DNA of 13,039 bases. Source: an uncultured Eubacteriales bacterium. GTDB taxonomy: Bacteria > Bacillota > Clostridia > Peptostreptococcales > Anaerovoracaceae. The DNA lies in assembly GCA_902766915.1 (NCBI GenBank), contig CACXFN010000067.1, forward strand, positions 1 through 13,039, given 5' to 3'. Numbering within the stretch: the first letter of the stretch is position 1; each line of letters begins with the position of its first letter. Positions 1 to 6,424 of the stretch are shown in pieces. A model generated the notes under the pieces. That model ran no database searches. It had not been told where the DNA came from and saw only the letters and a program-made list of their open reading frames with translations. The position numbers were made by a program, and so were the translations under genes.

Positions 1-101
1 AGGTTGGCTCAGCACCAAGCATTAATATACCAAACGCTAATAATATAGAGTAGATTTCGAAATCCAATAATGCGATCCTGCTCAATTAGCACAACAAATA
101 G

Positions 102-128
102 GCCCACTTTCCAAGGTGGGCTTTTTTT
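102..128 (+). terminator. Rho-independent terminator of the upstream unit
   Basis: GCCCAC (102-107) pairs with GTGGGC (116-121) around an 8-base loop, and seven T follow directly (122-128). This is a standard intrinsic terminator on the plus strand. It closes a gene lying before the window; bases 1-101 hold no coding sequence I can recognise. A 12-base perfect palindrome, GATTTCGAAATC, lies at 53-64, with no assignable role. Confidence 0.85.
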
Positions 129-170
129 GTTACAATCAAAATGCTGAACATAACTAACGTGAATGGCCGG

Positions 171-205
171 ATATTAATTACAAAACGACAGAATATTAAT
201 TACAA
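171..205. repeat. Two 13-base direct repeats upstream of prfB
   Basis: ATATTAATTACAA occurs at 171-183 and again at 193-205, with starts 22 bases apart (about two helical turns). The second copy ends just before the prfB ribosome binding site (AAGGAG, 211-216). The spacing would suit a protein binding both copies on one DNA face, or the AT-rich units may be part of the promoter. No convincing -35/-10 pair could be fixed here; TTGTTA (127-132) with CATAAC (149-154) is only a weak option. Confidence 0.5.
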
Positions 206-225
206 GATGAAAGGAGTTGATTAAG

Positions 226-1327
226 ATGCTAAAACTGGATCAGGTTAAGCAGGACCTTCCCCAGATGATAGCTAAACTCAAAGAGGCAGGTGAGTCCCTT
301 TGACCTGGCAGGTCTAAGGAATAAACTAAGCGAATTGGCAGCAGCCTCCGAGAATCCGAATTTCTGGTCGGATCAGGAGAAGGCCCAGAAGGTATTAAAA
401 GAGAAGAAGACAATAGAAACCACAGTGGGTCAGTATGACTCTTTGCTGGAAGGATTGGAGGAAGTTCCGGATCTGATTGAGATTGCAGAGGAATTGGATG
501 ATGAATCCGAAGCGGACAAAATCCTGAATGATTTTGGCAAGCTTGCTGAGAATGTGGAGTCCTTCAGGCTTACGGCCTTGCTGGATGGCAAATACGACCA
601 CAACAGTGCAATCCTTTCTGTTCATGCAGGAGCAGGTGGAGTGGAAGCCATGGACTGGGCGCAGATGCTTCAACGTATGTACATGCGTTGGGCAGATAAA
701 AAGGGATATAAGGTCAGCGTTACGGATCTTCAGGATGATACTGAGGCAGGAATAAAAAGCTGCACCATGATCATAGAAGGAACAAATGCCTACGGATATT
801 TAAGACGTGAGAATGGGGTTCACAGGCTGGTTCGAATCTCTCCATTTAATGCGGCAGGAAAGCGCCAGACCTCCTTTGCTTCTGTGGAAGTTATGCCTGA
901 AATTGATGACGACATCAATATAGAAATCGATCCCGGTGATCTAAGAATTGATACATATAGAAGCAGCGGGGCAGGCGGTCAGCATGTAAATACAACAGAC
1001 TCTGCTATTAGAATAACTCACATTCCAACCAATATCGTTGTTACATGTCAGAATGAGCGCAGCCAGCATCAAAACAGGGAAGTGGCAATGCGCATTCTGA
1101 TGTCCAAACTGGTGGAACTGGCAGAGCGTGAACAAAAGGAGAACCTGAAGGAGCTAAAGGGGGATTTCTCTCAAATTGCATGGGGGTCCCAGATTCGTTC
1201 CTATGTATTTCAACCATACACAATGGTTAAAGATCATAGAACCAATGCAGAGGTGGGAAATGTGGCTGCAGTGATGGATGGAGACCTGGATTATCTCATA
1301 AATGAAGAGCTAAAAGCCAAGATATAA
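226..1327 (+). CDS. prfB: Peptide chain release factor 2 (RF2), with programmed +1 frameshift
   Basis: RF2 recognises UGA and UAA stop codons in the ribosomal A site and triggers peptide release. ATG 226 follows AAGGAG (211-216). Twenty-five codons lead to an in-frame TGA at 301-303; slipping from CTT to TTT there continues reading at GAC 302 to the TAA ending at 1327. The product is 25 + 341 = 366 residues, the normal RF2 length. The stop-recognition tripeptide Ser-Pro-Phe falls at residues 205-207 and the catalytic Gly-Gly-Gln at 250-252, the same numbers as in E. coli RF2, which confirms both the start and the frameshift. The residue equivalent to E. coli 246 is Ser. A gene caller ignoring the frameshift would start falsely at GTG 290. 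In many Firmicutes prfB lies behind secA; that gene is not in the window. The next gene has its own promoter. Confidence 0.97.
288..303 (+). promoter_or_regulatory. RF2 autoregulatory +1 frameshift signal
   Basis: AGGTGA (288-293) is complementary to the UCACCU anti-Shine-Dalgarno end of 16S rRNA and lies just upstream of the slippery CTT TGA C (298-304). The layout matches the classic RF2 control site: when RF2 is scarce, the ribosome pauses at UGA and slips +1; when RF2 is abundant, translation ends after 25 residues. The internal Shine-Dalgarno is one base further from CTT than in the E. coli site. Confidence 0.93.
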
Positions 1328-1338
1328 GGGCTTATCTA

Positions 1339-1366
1339 TTGCATTAAAAATACAATATGATATAAT
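1339..1366 (+). promoter_or_regulatory. Extended -10 promoter of hbd
   Basis: A perfect TATAAT (1361-1366) is preceded by TG one base upstream (1358-1359), giving an extended -10 element. TTGCAT (1339-1344) is a moderate -35 at a 16-base spacing. Transcription would start near 1373, inside or at the edge of the Rex-like operator, leaving a leader of about 120 bases before hbd. Confidence 0.75.
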
Positions 1367-1376
1367 AATCTTTGCT

Positions 1377-1394
1377 AAGTTAATATTTTAACAA
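1377..1394. promoter_or_regulatory. Rex-like redox operator in front of hbd
   Basis: AAGTTAATATTTTAACAA matches the Rex consensus TTGTTAANNNNTTAACAA at 12 of 14 defined positions; only the first two bases differ. It lies about 11 bases downstream of the -10 box, where a bound repressor would block initiation or early elongation. Rex is the NADH/NAD+ sensing repressor of Firmicutes and is known to control hydroxybutyryl-CoA and butyrate genes in clostridia. The match is seen directly; regulation by Rex is inferred, and the rex gene is not in the window. Confidence 0.75.
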
Positions 1395-1460
1395 AAGCGC
1401 TCAGGCGTCCGTTGCCGCTTTAAAAGCATGGCATAAACCTAATCCCTGTGGCTCCTGCGC
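1394..1460 (+). other. Foldable 5' leader of hbd
   Basis: Within the predicted leader, GCGC-TC-AGG (1397-1405) can pair with CCTGCGC (1454-1460), a 7-bp closing stem with a two-base bulge. Inside it, GCC-GCTT (1414-1420) can pair with AAGC-AT-GGC (1424-1432). A competing local hairpin joins AAAGCG (1394-1399) to CGCTTT (1416-1421). No known riboswitch class is recognised. It may simply stabilise the transcript. Confidence 0.35.
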
Positions 1461-1495
1461 GTTTAGTTAGATAATTTTATCAGGAGGAAAAACAG

Positions 1496-2341
1496 ATGAA
1501 GAAAATCGGCGTAATGGGAACCGGTACAATGGGTTCCGGCATCATCCAGGTTTGTGCACAGAGTGGATATGATGTAGTTATCAGAAGTAGCAAGCAGGAA
1601 TACATTGATGCAGCAGTAGCTAAGATCGAAAAGAATCTTGCTAAGCTGGTATCAAAGGAAAAGATTACTGAGGACGATAAGGTTGCTACACTGGGCAGAA
1701 TTTCCGGTGGAGACACATTCGACGTACTTAAAGACTGCGATCTGATCATTGAATCTTCCACAGAAGATATGGAAAAGAAGAAAGAACTCTTTAAGCAGCT
1801 TGATGAAATCTGCAAAGCAGACGCAATCCTTGCTACAAATACATCAGCTCTTTCCATTACAGAACTGGCATCTGTTACAACTAAGCCGGACAGAGTTATC
1901 GGAATGCACTTCTTCAATCCTGTACCAGCAATGAAGTTGGTTGAGGTTGTTAAGGGAATTGCAACATCTGACGAAGTTAAGGACGCTGTTGTAGCAGCAA
2001 CAGAAGCACTTGGAAAGACTCCTGTAGAAGTAGCTGAAGCTCCTGGTTTTGTAGTAAACAGAATTCTCGTTCCAATGATCAACGAAGCAATCGGCATCTA
2101 TGCTGACGGCGTTGCCTCCGTAGAAGGAATCGATACAGCTATGAAGCTTGGTGCAAACCACCCAATGGGACCTCTAGCTCTTGGCGATCTCATCGGACTA
2201 GACGTATGCCTTGCTATCATGAATACACTTTACAAAGAATTCGGTGACACCAAATACAGACCACATCCACTTCTCGTAAAGATGGTAAGAGGCGGACAGC
2301 TTGGAATGAAGAGCGGAAAGGGATTCTACGACTACAACTAA
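1496..2341 (+). CDS. hbd: 3-hydroxybutyryl-CoA dehydrogenase
   Basis: This cytoplasmic enzyme interconverts acetoacetyl-CoA and (S)-3-hydroxybutyryl-CoA using NAD(P)H, the second step from acetyl-CoA towards butyryl-CoA. Its 281 residues match the usual short single-function clostridial form. The N-terminal Rossmann fold shows GTGTMG with flanking Gly (residues about 5-16). The catalytic dyad is His138 in GMHFFNPVP and Glu150 in MKLVEVVKG, and the C-terminal half carries the dimerisation domain ending in [14 protein letters not shown] 1496 sits 8 bases after a perfect AGGAGG (1482-1487). The gene stands alone, without crt, bcd or etf genes, between its own promoter with Rex-like operator and a strong terminator. 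All Arg codons are AGA and no Ile codon is ATA, while neighbouring genes use ATA freely; this bias suggests very high expression. A reverse-strand open frame over it is a shadow. Confidence 0.95.
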   Translation: MKKIGVMGTGTMGSGIIQVCAQSGYDVVIRSSKQEYIDAAVAKIEKNLAKLVSKEKITEDDKVATLGRISGGDTFDVLKDCDLIIESSTEDMEKKKELFKQLDEICKADAILATNTSALSITELASVTTKPDRVIGMHFFNPVPAMKLVEVVKGIATSDEVKDAVVAATEALGKTPVEVAEAPGFVVNRILVPMINEAIGIYADGVASVEGIDTAMKLGANHPMGPLALGDLIGLDVCLAIMNTLYKEFGDTKYRPHPLLVKMVRGGQLGMKSGKGFYDYN

Positions 2342-2359
2342 GCTATCCCAAGTAAATCT

Positions 2360-2392
2360 CGCAGTATTGTAGCTTAAATGAAGACAATAGCG
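2360..2392 (+). other. Hairpin in the hbd 3' untranslated region
   Basis: CGC (2360-2362) and TATTGT (2365-2370) pair with ACAATA (2384-2389) and GCG (2390-2392), leaving a two-base AG bulge and a 13-base loop. No T run follows, so it is not itself a terminator. It may protect the hbd message end, but this is inference. Confidence 0.4.
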
Positions 2393-2432
2393 CGGTGATT
2401 TCCTTAATAAACTAACCTTAATAATTTAAATG

Positions 2433-2504
2433 AAAACCCCTTAGGGGTTGGGCTGTGGGTGAGGTAAACCCAATGAAGCACAACTCTTAAGGGGTATTTT
2501 TTTT
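2433..2504 (+). terminator. Large rho-independent terminator after hbd
   Basis: ACCCCTTAGGGGTTG (2436-2450) pairs with CAACTCTTAAGGGGT (2481-2495), a 15-bp stem with two G-U pairs, and eight T follow (2497-2504). Inside the loop TGGGT (2456-2460) pairs with ACCCA (2468-2472). The 5' arm is also a palindrome in itself (AACCCC TTA GGGGTT, 2435-2449), which could form a rival short hairpin. It lies about 90 bases after the hbd stop. Confidence 0.88.
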
Positions 2505-2740
2505 AAGCGATCATTGGGACTAAGGGATGTTGTGGCCAGACCCTGAGGCTTTGATGCCGGGAGGTGCGCCCCGGTTTCGATGCTGTTAGTTGTGCCCCGA
2601 GCTACGATACAGCGACATATATTGTGTTAGCTGCTTACTTAGTGGTATAATTGTGAAGTCAACTTTTATTATAATAAAGTAGAAAATAACACCCAAATAA
2701 CACGAATAATAGTATAGTTTGTGAGACAATTAAAGAAAGA
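2505..2740. other. Gene-free stretch with GC-rich inverted repeats
   Basis: With the hbd 3' region this makes a 399-base gap between genes. No open frame or known RNA gene is recognisable on either strand. Bases about 2535-2610 are richer in GC than the flanks and contain inverted repeats: GGC/GCC around TTTGAT with outer CCC/GGG (about 2540-2563), the rival CCGGG/CCCGG, and AGCTA/TAGCT (about 2600-2632). After 2645 the sequence becomes AT-rich and promoter-like. A small RNA or a decayed gene remnant are both possible. Confidence 0.3.
2622..2651 (+). promoter_or_regulatory. Candidate promoter of the transporter/two-component unit
   Basis: A perfect TATAAT (2646-2651) lies 18 bases after TTGTGT (2622-2627). 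A second TATAAT (2670-2675) downstream lacks a well-spaced -35. Either would give a leader of roughly 60-85 bases before the MFS gene at 2741. This is the only good promoter candidate I found for the eight-gene run that follows. Confidence 0.5.
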
Positions 2741-3985
2741 ATGAATAGCTCTTCGAAAAGGCTTAATCTAAATTACGCGACCATTCATGGAACCTATTGG
2801 ATGTGCTTCGGCGCCCTATATAGTTTTTCCTCCGTATTGCTTCTGCCTAGAGGTTATAAGAGCTCGGAAATAGGATTGATACTCGCCCTTGCCAATCTGC
2901 TTGCGGTTATGATTCAGCCTTTCCTTGCCGACTTTGCAGACAGAAGATCCAAGACGGCGATTTTCAGAATAATGATAGTTTTAAATGCTATTATCTTGGG
3001 ACTAACCCTTATGGTTGTGCATTTTAGGGATAAAGGTATAGGCCTTACTCTAAGTTTCCTTGGTGTAATAGCCACAGTCCTATTGCAACAACCCTTCGCC
3101 AATGCAGTGAATAGAAGGCTGGAGGAAACCGGAGTCAGAATTAAATTTGGAATATGTAGAAGCGCGGGATCCTTCTGCTATGCGGTGCTTTGCCTGGTGC
3201 TTGGTGCATTGGTGGAAAGGCGTGGAACAGGAGTGCTTCCGGCAGCGGAAATGATTGCCACAGTCCTCTTTGTAATTGCAATCATAAGCACATTCAGGGG
3301 ATATCTAAAGGGGATGGCATCAAAGAGAGGTAATCCTCTAAATATTGAGCAAGCCGAAATCGGTAAAGGAAGGGAATTCGAGAATACCCGGGAAGAAATT
3401 GATTTAATGACCTTCATTAGAACCCATAAGATGTTTCTTCTGCTAAGCTTGGGAACCCTGGGACTATATTTCTCCAATTCCACCATCAATATGTATATAG
3501 CCCAGATAGCCAACAACCTGGGCGGTGATAGTGAGGATATAGGGAGAGTATTATCCGTGTTGGCCTTTATGGAGATACCGACACTTATTCTCTTTGATAA
3601 ACTCTATCAAAGGTTTAAATGTGAGAATATGCTGAAGTTTTCCGCTATTGCCTTTGTGCTATGGGTTGGATCCTGTGCAATGGCGAAATCCGTGGGAATG
3701 CTTCTGGGGGCTCAGGTCTTTCAAATGTTTGCTTTCGCTCTATACTTGCCGGCTATGGTGCGTTTCATAGATGATAATATGAAGTCCGGTGAGGCCATAA
3801 AGGGACAAACCCTTTTCACCACGGTGACAACATCTGCTGCAGTGTTCGCCGGTTTATTGGGAGGCAGAATAATAGATAATTTAGGCATAGGAACCTTAAC
3901 TATAACAGCAACAGTTATTACGGCCATAGGAACTGTCTTGGTTTTTCTGACAGTTAACCGAGCCGGTAATGCAAAAATGAATTGA
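2741..3985 (+). CDS. MFS transporter, 12 membrane helices (MFS_1-like/LacY-like)
   Basis: This is a 414-residue integral membrane secondary transporter of the major facilitator superfamily. The first helix begins near residue 13 (NYATIHGTYWMCFGALYSF), helix 2 follows the YKSSEIGLILALANL loop, and the conserved loop between helices 2 and 3 reads DFADRRSK, the family signature. A long charged cytoplasmic loop (about residues 188-228) divides the two six-helix halves. The layout resembles the LacY/nucleoside-symporter-like branch, but the substrate cannot be told; sugar, nucleoside or drug export are all possible. ATG 2741 has only a weak, A-rich ribosome binding site (AAAGAAAGA), and no better in-frame start exists. 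It lies 28 bases before a response regulator and its kinase, so it may be the target or sensing partner of that system. Confidence 0.85.
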   Translation: MNSSSKRLNLNYATIHGTYWMCFGALYSFSSVLLLPRGYKSSEIGLILALANLLAVMIQPFLADFADRRSKTAIFRIMIVLNAIILGLTLMVVHFRDKGIGLTLSFLGVIATVLLQQPFANAVNRRLEETGVRIKFGICRSAGSFCYAVLCLVLGALVERRGTGVLPAAEMIATVLFVIAIISTFRGYLKGMASKRGNPLNIEQAEIGKGREFENTREEIDLMTFIRTHKMFLLLSLGTLGLYFSNSTINMYIAQIANNLGGDSEDIGRVLSVLAFMEIPTLILFDKLYQRFKCENMLKFSAIAFVLWVGSCAMAKSVGMLLGAQVFQMFAFALYLPAMVRFIDDNMKSGEAIKGQTLFTTVTTSAAVFAGLLGGRIIDNLGIGTLTITATVITAIGTVLVFLTVNRAGNAKMN

Positions 3986-4013
3986 TTACAAGCTTTAAGA
4001 AAAGGAATAATCC

Positions 4014-4718
4014 ATGGAACAACAATATAAAATCTTGATAGTTGATGACGAACCGGATATTAGAGAAGTAGTCGCAGTACTTTTGGGAAGTGAAGGATAC
4101 CAGGTGGTGCAGGCGGAAAACGGCGGATCTGCAGTGGAAATGGTTTATGCGGATAAGAGCATTGACTTGGTTATTCTGGATATAATGATGCCAGGAATGA
4201 CAGGAGTTGAAACCTGCGAGATGATTCGTAAGCGTTCCAATGTTCCTGTACTTTTCCTTACTGCCAAATCTCAGGACCAGGACAAGGTGGATGCATATTC
4301 TCAGGGCGGAGATGATTACCTGGTAAAGCCATTTTCCCAAACGGAATTAATAATGAAGGTAAGGTCTTTACTGAGAAGATATAAGGAATACAATAATGCT
4401 GCAGCCCAATCACAGAATCCCTCTGCCATAGGTGGGAATATTGTTTTGGACAGCAAAAGCCGTTCCGCTATAAAAGATGATAAAAGGATCCCCCTTACGG
4501 ATAAAGAGTATTCCATAATGAGATACTTTGTAGAACATCGTGGAGAGATAGTGGGAAACAAAGAATTATATGAAGGTGTTTGGAACGATAGCTATCTTCC
4601 GTCGGATGGCAATACTGTCATGGTGCATATACTTAATCTTAGAAAAAAGCTTGAGGAAGATGCAAATCATCCTGAAATAATTAAAACCATATGGGGGAAG
4701 GGATATAGAGTAGAGTGA
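4014..4718 (+). CDS. OmpR/PhoB-family response regulator
   Basis: This is a cytoplasmic DNA-binding regulator of 234 residues. The receiver domain (about 1-115) has the acidic pair in LIVDDEPD, phosphoacceptor Asp56 in LVILDIMMPG, switch Thr83 in LFLTAKS, and Lys105 in YLVKPFS, so it looks fully active. A short linker leads to the winged-helix domain (about 140-234), with the LTDKEYSIMRYFVEHRGEIV start and the recognition-helix region TVMVHILNLRKKLE, ending in the usual KTIWGKGYRVE. The start is ATG 4014 behind AAAGGA (4001-4006). The stop overlaps the kinase start by GTGA, implying translational coupling. Sequence style resembles VanR-like regulators of Firmicutes, but this alone does not imply vancomycin resistance; no van ligase or dipeptidase gene is nearby. 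Confidence 0.94.
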   Translation: MEQQYKILIVDDEPDIREVVAVLLGSEGYQVVQAENGGSAVEMVYADKSIDLVILDIMMPGMTGVETCEMIRKRSNVPVLFLTAKSQDQDKVDAYSQGGDDYLVKPFSQTELIMKVRSLLRRYKEYNNAAAQSQNPSAIGGNIVLDSKSRSAIKDDKRIPLTDKEYSIMRYFVEHRGEIVGNKELYEGVWNDSYLPSDGNTVMVHILNLRKKLEEDANHPEIIKTIWGKGYRVE

Positions 4719-6379
4719 ACCAAGTCCAAAAGCCTGCCAACAAACTTAAGAAACATTTTATTACGCTGAATCTGAAATTAGCCATAGTGGTCGTGATCGC
4801 TTTGATCATGACCCTTCTGGTATTTGAGGTACTTGGTTGGATTCAGAGTTTTGTAGTGCAGAAATACTATCAAAGCGAGGAAGCGGTACAGAGAAACGAA
4901 GACGAAGCTTTCAGCAATTTGGAACGATTTATAAGCGGTCGTAAGATTAAAAGTACAGATACGGAGAGGTTACACAATTGGGTAAAAGAACAGGAATATC
5001 TCTATTTAACAGTATCGGATAATTACTCTATTGCCTTCGATGGAGGTTGGAGTATCACCACTGCTCCCATTTCGGATGTGGACGTGACTGAACAGAGTAA
5101 TCTGGAATACGACGATGAGAACGATAGAATAACACCGGAGACCTTCCATCAAGATGTTAAAAATCGAATTGTTCAGTTTGAGGATGGTCCCTACTATGTT
5201 TACATAAACGTATATAGAGAACAATACTTCTATAGAATGATGATGTTTGTCAGGATAATTCTCTGCGGCTTAACCCTTATAGGAATCATAATGGTGTATA
5301 ACGGAAGGGTTTTAGGAAGAATTGTTCGACTCTCTGCAGAGGTGGAGGAGGTAACCAGCGGTAACCTTGCTGCCAGGATTCAGGGAACAGCAAACGATGA
5401 AATAGGCAGTTTGGCCAATAACGTTCACTCCATGCGTAACTATATTATCAAGAGACTTCAGAGTGAGAAGGAAGCATGGGATAAAAACTCTGAACTTATT
5501 ACGGCTATGAGCCATGATATCAGAACTCCACTAACTTCCCTCATAGGTTATCTGGATATAATCGAGAGTGAAAAATATGAAAGCAAGGACGAAGAAAAAA
5601 GATATATCGTAGCATGCCGTGAAAAGGCTTTTCAATTAAAGGATCTATCGGATAAGCTCTTTCAATACTTCCTCGTATTTGGAAGTAAGGGCACAGAGAA
5701 GAATACAGAGATATATGATGCCAGCATATTACTTCAACAGATTATTTCAGAGCATTCCGCAGAGCTGATTAATTACGGATTCAACATCGATTTGGATTAT
5801 CAGATACCGGAAGAGGTGGAAATAGAGGCGGATATATCAGGTATCCGAAGACTATTCGATAATATTTTCTCCAACATCACAAAATATGCAGACAAGCTAT
5901 CCGCCATAAGGATAATGGCAGGACTGGATTCGGAGGAGCGGAATATTCAAGTCAGTATTATTAACAGCGTGTTAACGGAATCCAGAAGAGTAGAGAGCAA
6001 TAAGATCGGTCTGAAAACCTGTGCAAAGATTTGTACGGATATGGGCGGCTCCTTCTCCTATCAAGATGAGGGGCAATTGTTTTCGGTGAAGCTTACCATT
6101 CCGATTTATAAGGAAAAACCATCGGGAGGAATTCAATCCCCGGAAGATCTGGCGGCATCAGATATTGCGGATATCCACGATATTAATATTCACAATGTGG
6201 AAGATGTTCTGGGAACGGAACTTGTACATGTTGATGAAGTGTTGGGTGAAGATGTTCTGGGAACGGAACATAATAACCTGGTAGAAGGTTACGAATTGGA
6301 AGAACCATCTGAATTACTAAGGCAAGAAACGGAGTCGGCTGACGAGCAATTTGAAATAGGCGATACCAAGGAAACTTAA
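4715..6379 (+). CDS. Membrane sensor histidine kinase with acidic C-terminal tail
   Basis: This is the partner kinase of the preceding regulator, 554 residues, starting at GTG 4715 inside a GTGA overlap. Helix 1 (about 18-45) and helix 2 (about 174-196) enclose an extracellular sensor region of about 130 residues with no recognised fold. A HAMP linker follows (about 197-250), then the dimerisation/phosphoacceptor helix with His267 in MSHDIRTPLTSLIGYLD. The ATP-binding domain has an N box (DNIFSNITKYA, Asn383 and Asn387) and a G2-like KIGLKTC around Gly432, but no DxGxG G1 box and no F box; compact domains of this kind occur in VanS-like clostridial kinases. After about residue 466 comes an 89-residue acidic tail not normal for the family, with the motif EDVLGTE twice. 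No terminator separates it from the ligase gene; the gap is AT-rich. Confidence 0.92.
   Translation: MNQVQKPANKLKKHFITLNLKLAIVVVIALIMTLLVFEVLGWIQSFVVQKYYQSEEAVQRNEDEAFSNLERFISGRKIKSTDTERLHNWVKEQEYLYLTVSDNYSIAFDGGWSITTAPISDVDVTEQSNLEYDDENDRITPETFHQDVKNRIVQFEDGPYYVYINVYREQYFYRMMMFVRIILCGLTLIGIIMVYNGRVLGRIVRLSAEVEEVTSGNLAARIQGTANDEIGSLANNVHSMRNYIIKRLQSEKEAWDKNSELITAMSHDIRTPLTSLIGYLDIIESEKYESKDEEKRYIVACREKAFQLKDLSDKLFQYFLVFGSKGTEKNTEIYDASILLQQIISEHSAELINYGFNIDLDYQIPEEVEIEADISGIRRLFDNIFSNITKYADKLSAIRIMAGLDSEERNIQVSIINSVLTESRRVESNKIGLKTCAKICTDMGGSFSYQDEGQLFSVKLTIPIYKEKPSGGIQSPEDLAASDIADIHDINIHNVEDVLGTELVHVDEVLGEDVLGTEHNNLVEGYELEEPSELLRQETESADEQFEIGDTKET
6200..6269 (+). repeat. 22-base direct repeat in the kinase tail
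   Basis: The identical 22 bases at 6200-6221 and 6248-6269 encode the doubled EDVLGTE motif, 48 bases (16 codons) apart. Between them lies a partial third copy reading DEVLG. Exact identity at silent positions indicates a recent duplication, probably by slippage, that kept the frame. Confidence 0.85.
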
Positions 6380-6424
6380 ATAAATAATAATAAATAAATA
6401 ACAATATATAAGGAAGTGTGTATT

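Noticed and set aside
290..301. GTG 290 as the prfB start
   Set aside because: It loses 25 conserved N-terminal residues, whereas ATG 226 with frameshifting gives the exact RF2 numbering for SPF and GGQ.
1480..2097. Long reverse-strand open frame (205 codons) opposite hbd
   Set aside because: It is antisense to a well-supported gene with family-wide motifs, and its Ser/Thr/Ile-rich product is what the biased codons of hbd give in reverse; no ribosome binding site or motif supports it.
2520..2600. Riboswitch or tRNA/tmRNA remnant in the gap after hbd
   Set aside because: CTGAGG and GGTTTCGATGC recall pieces of TPP-riboswitch and T-arm sequences, but the rest of either consensus and the matching stems are missing.
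4014..6379. Vancomycin-resistance regulatory pair
   Set aside because: The regulator and kinase only resemble VanR/VanS in general style; no vanH, ligase or dipeptidase gene is present.
6376..6410. AT-rich repeats between the kinase and paaK as a promoter
   Set aside because: TTGAAA (6351-6356) has no well-spaced -10 match; the TAAATAA units look like simple low-complexity sequence.
6416..6424. GTG 6416 as the paaK start
   Set aside because: It lies within the Shine-Dalgarno AAGGAAG, leaving no spacing; ATG 6425 fits.
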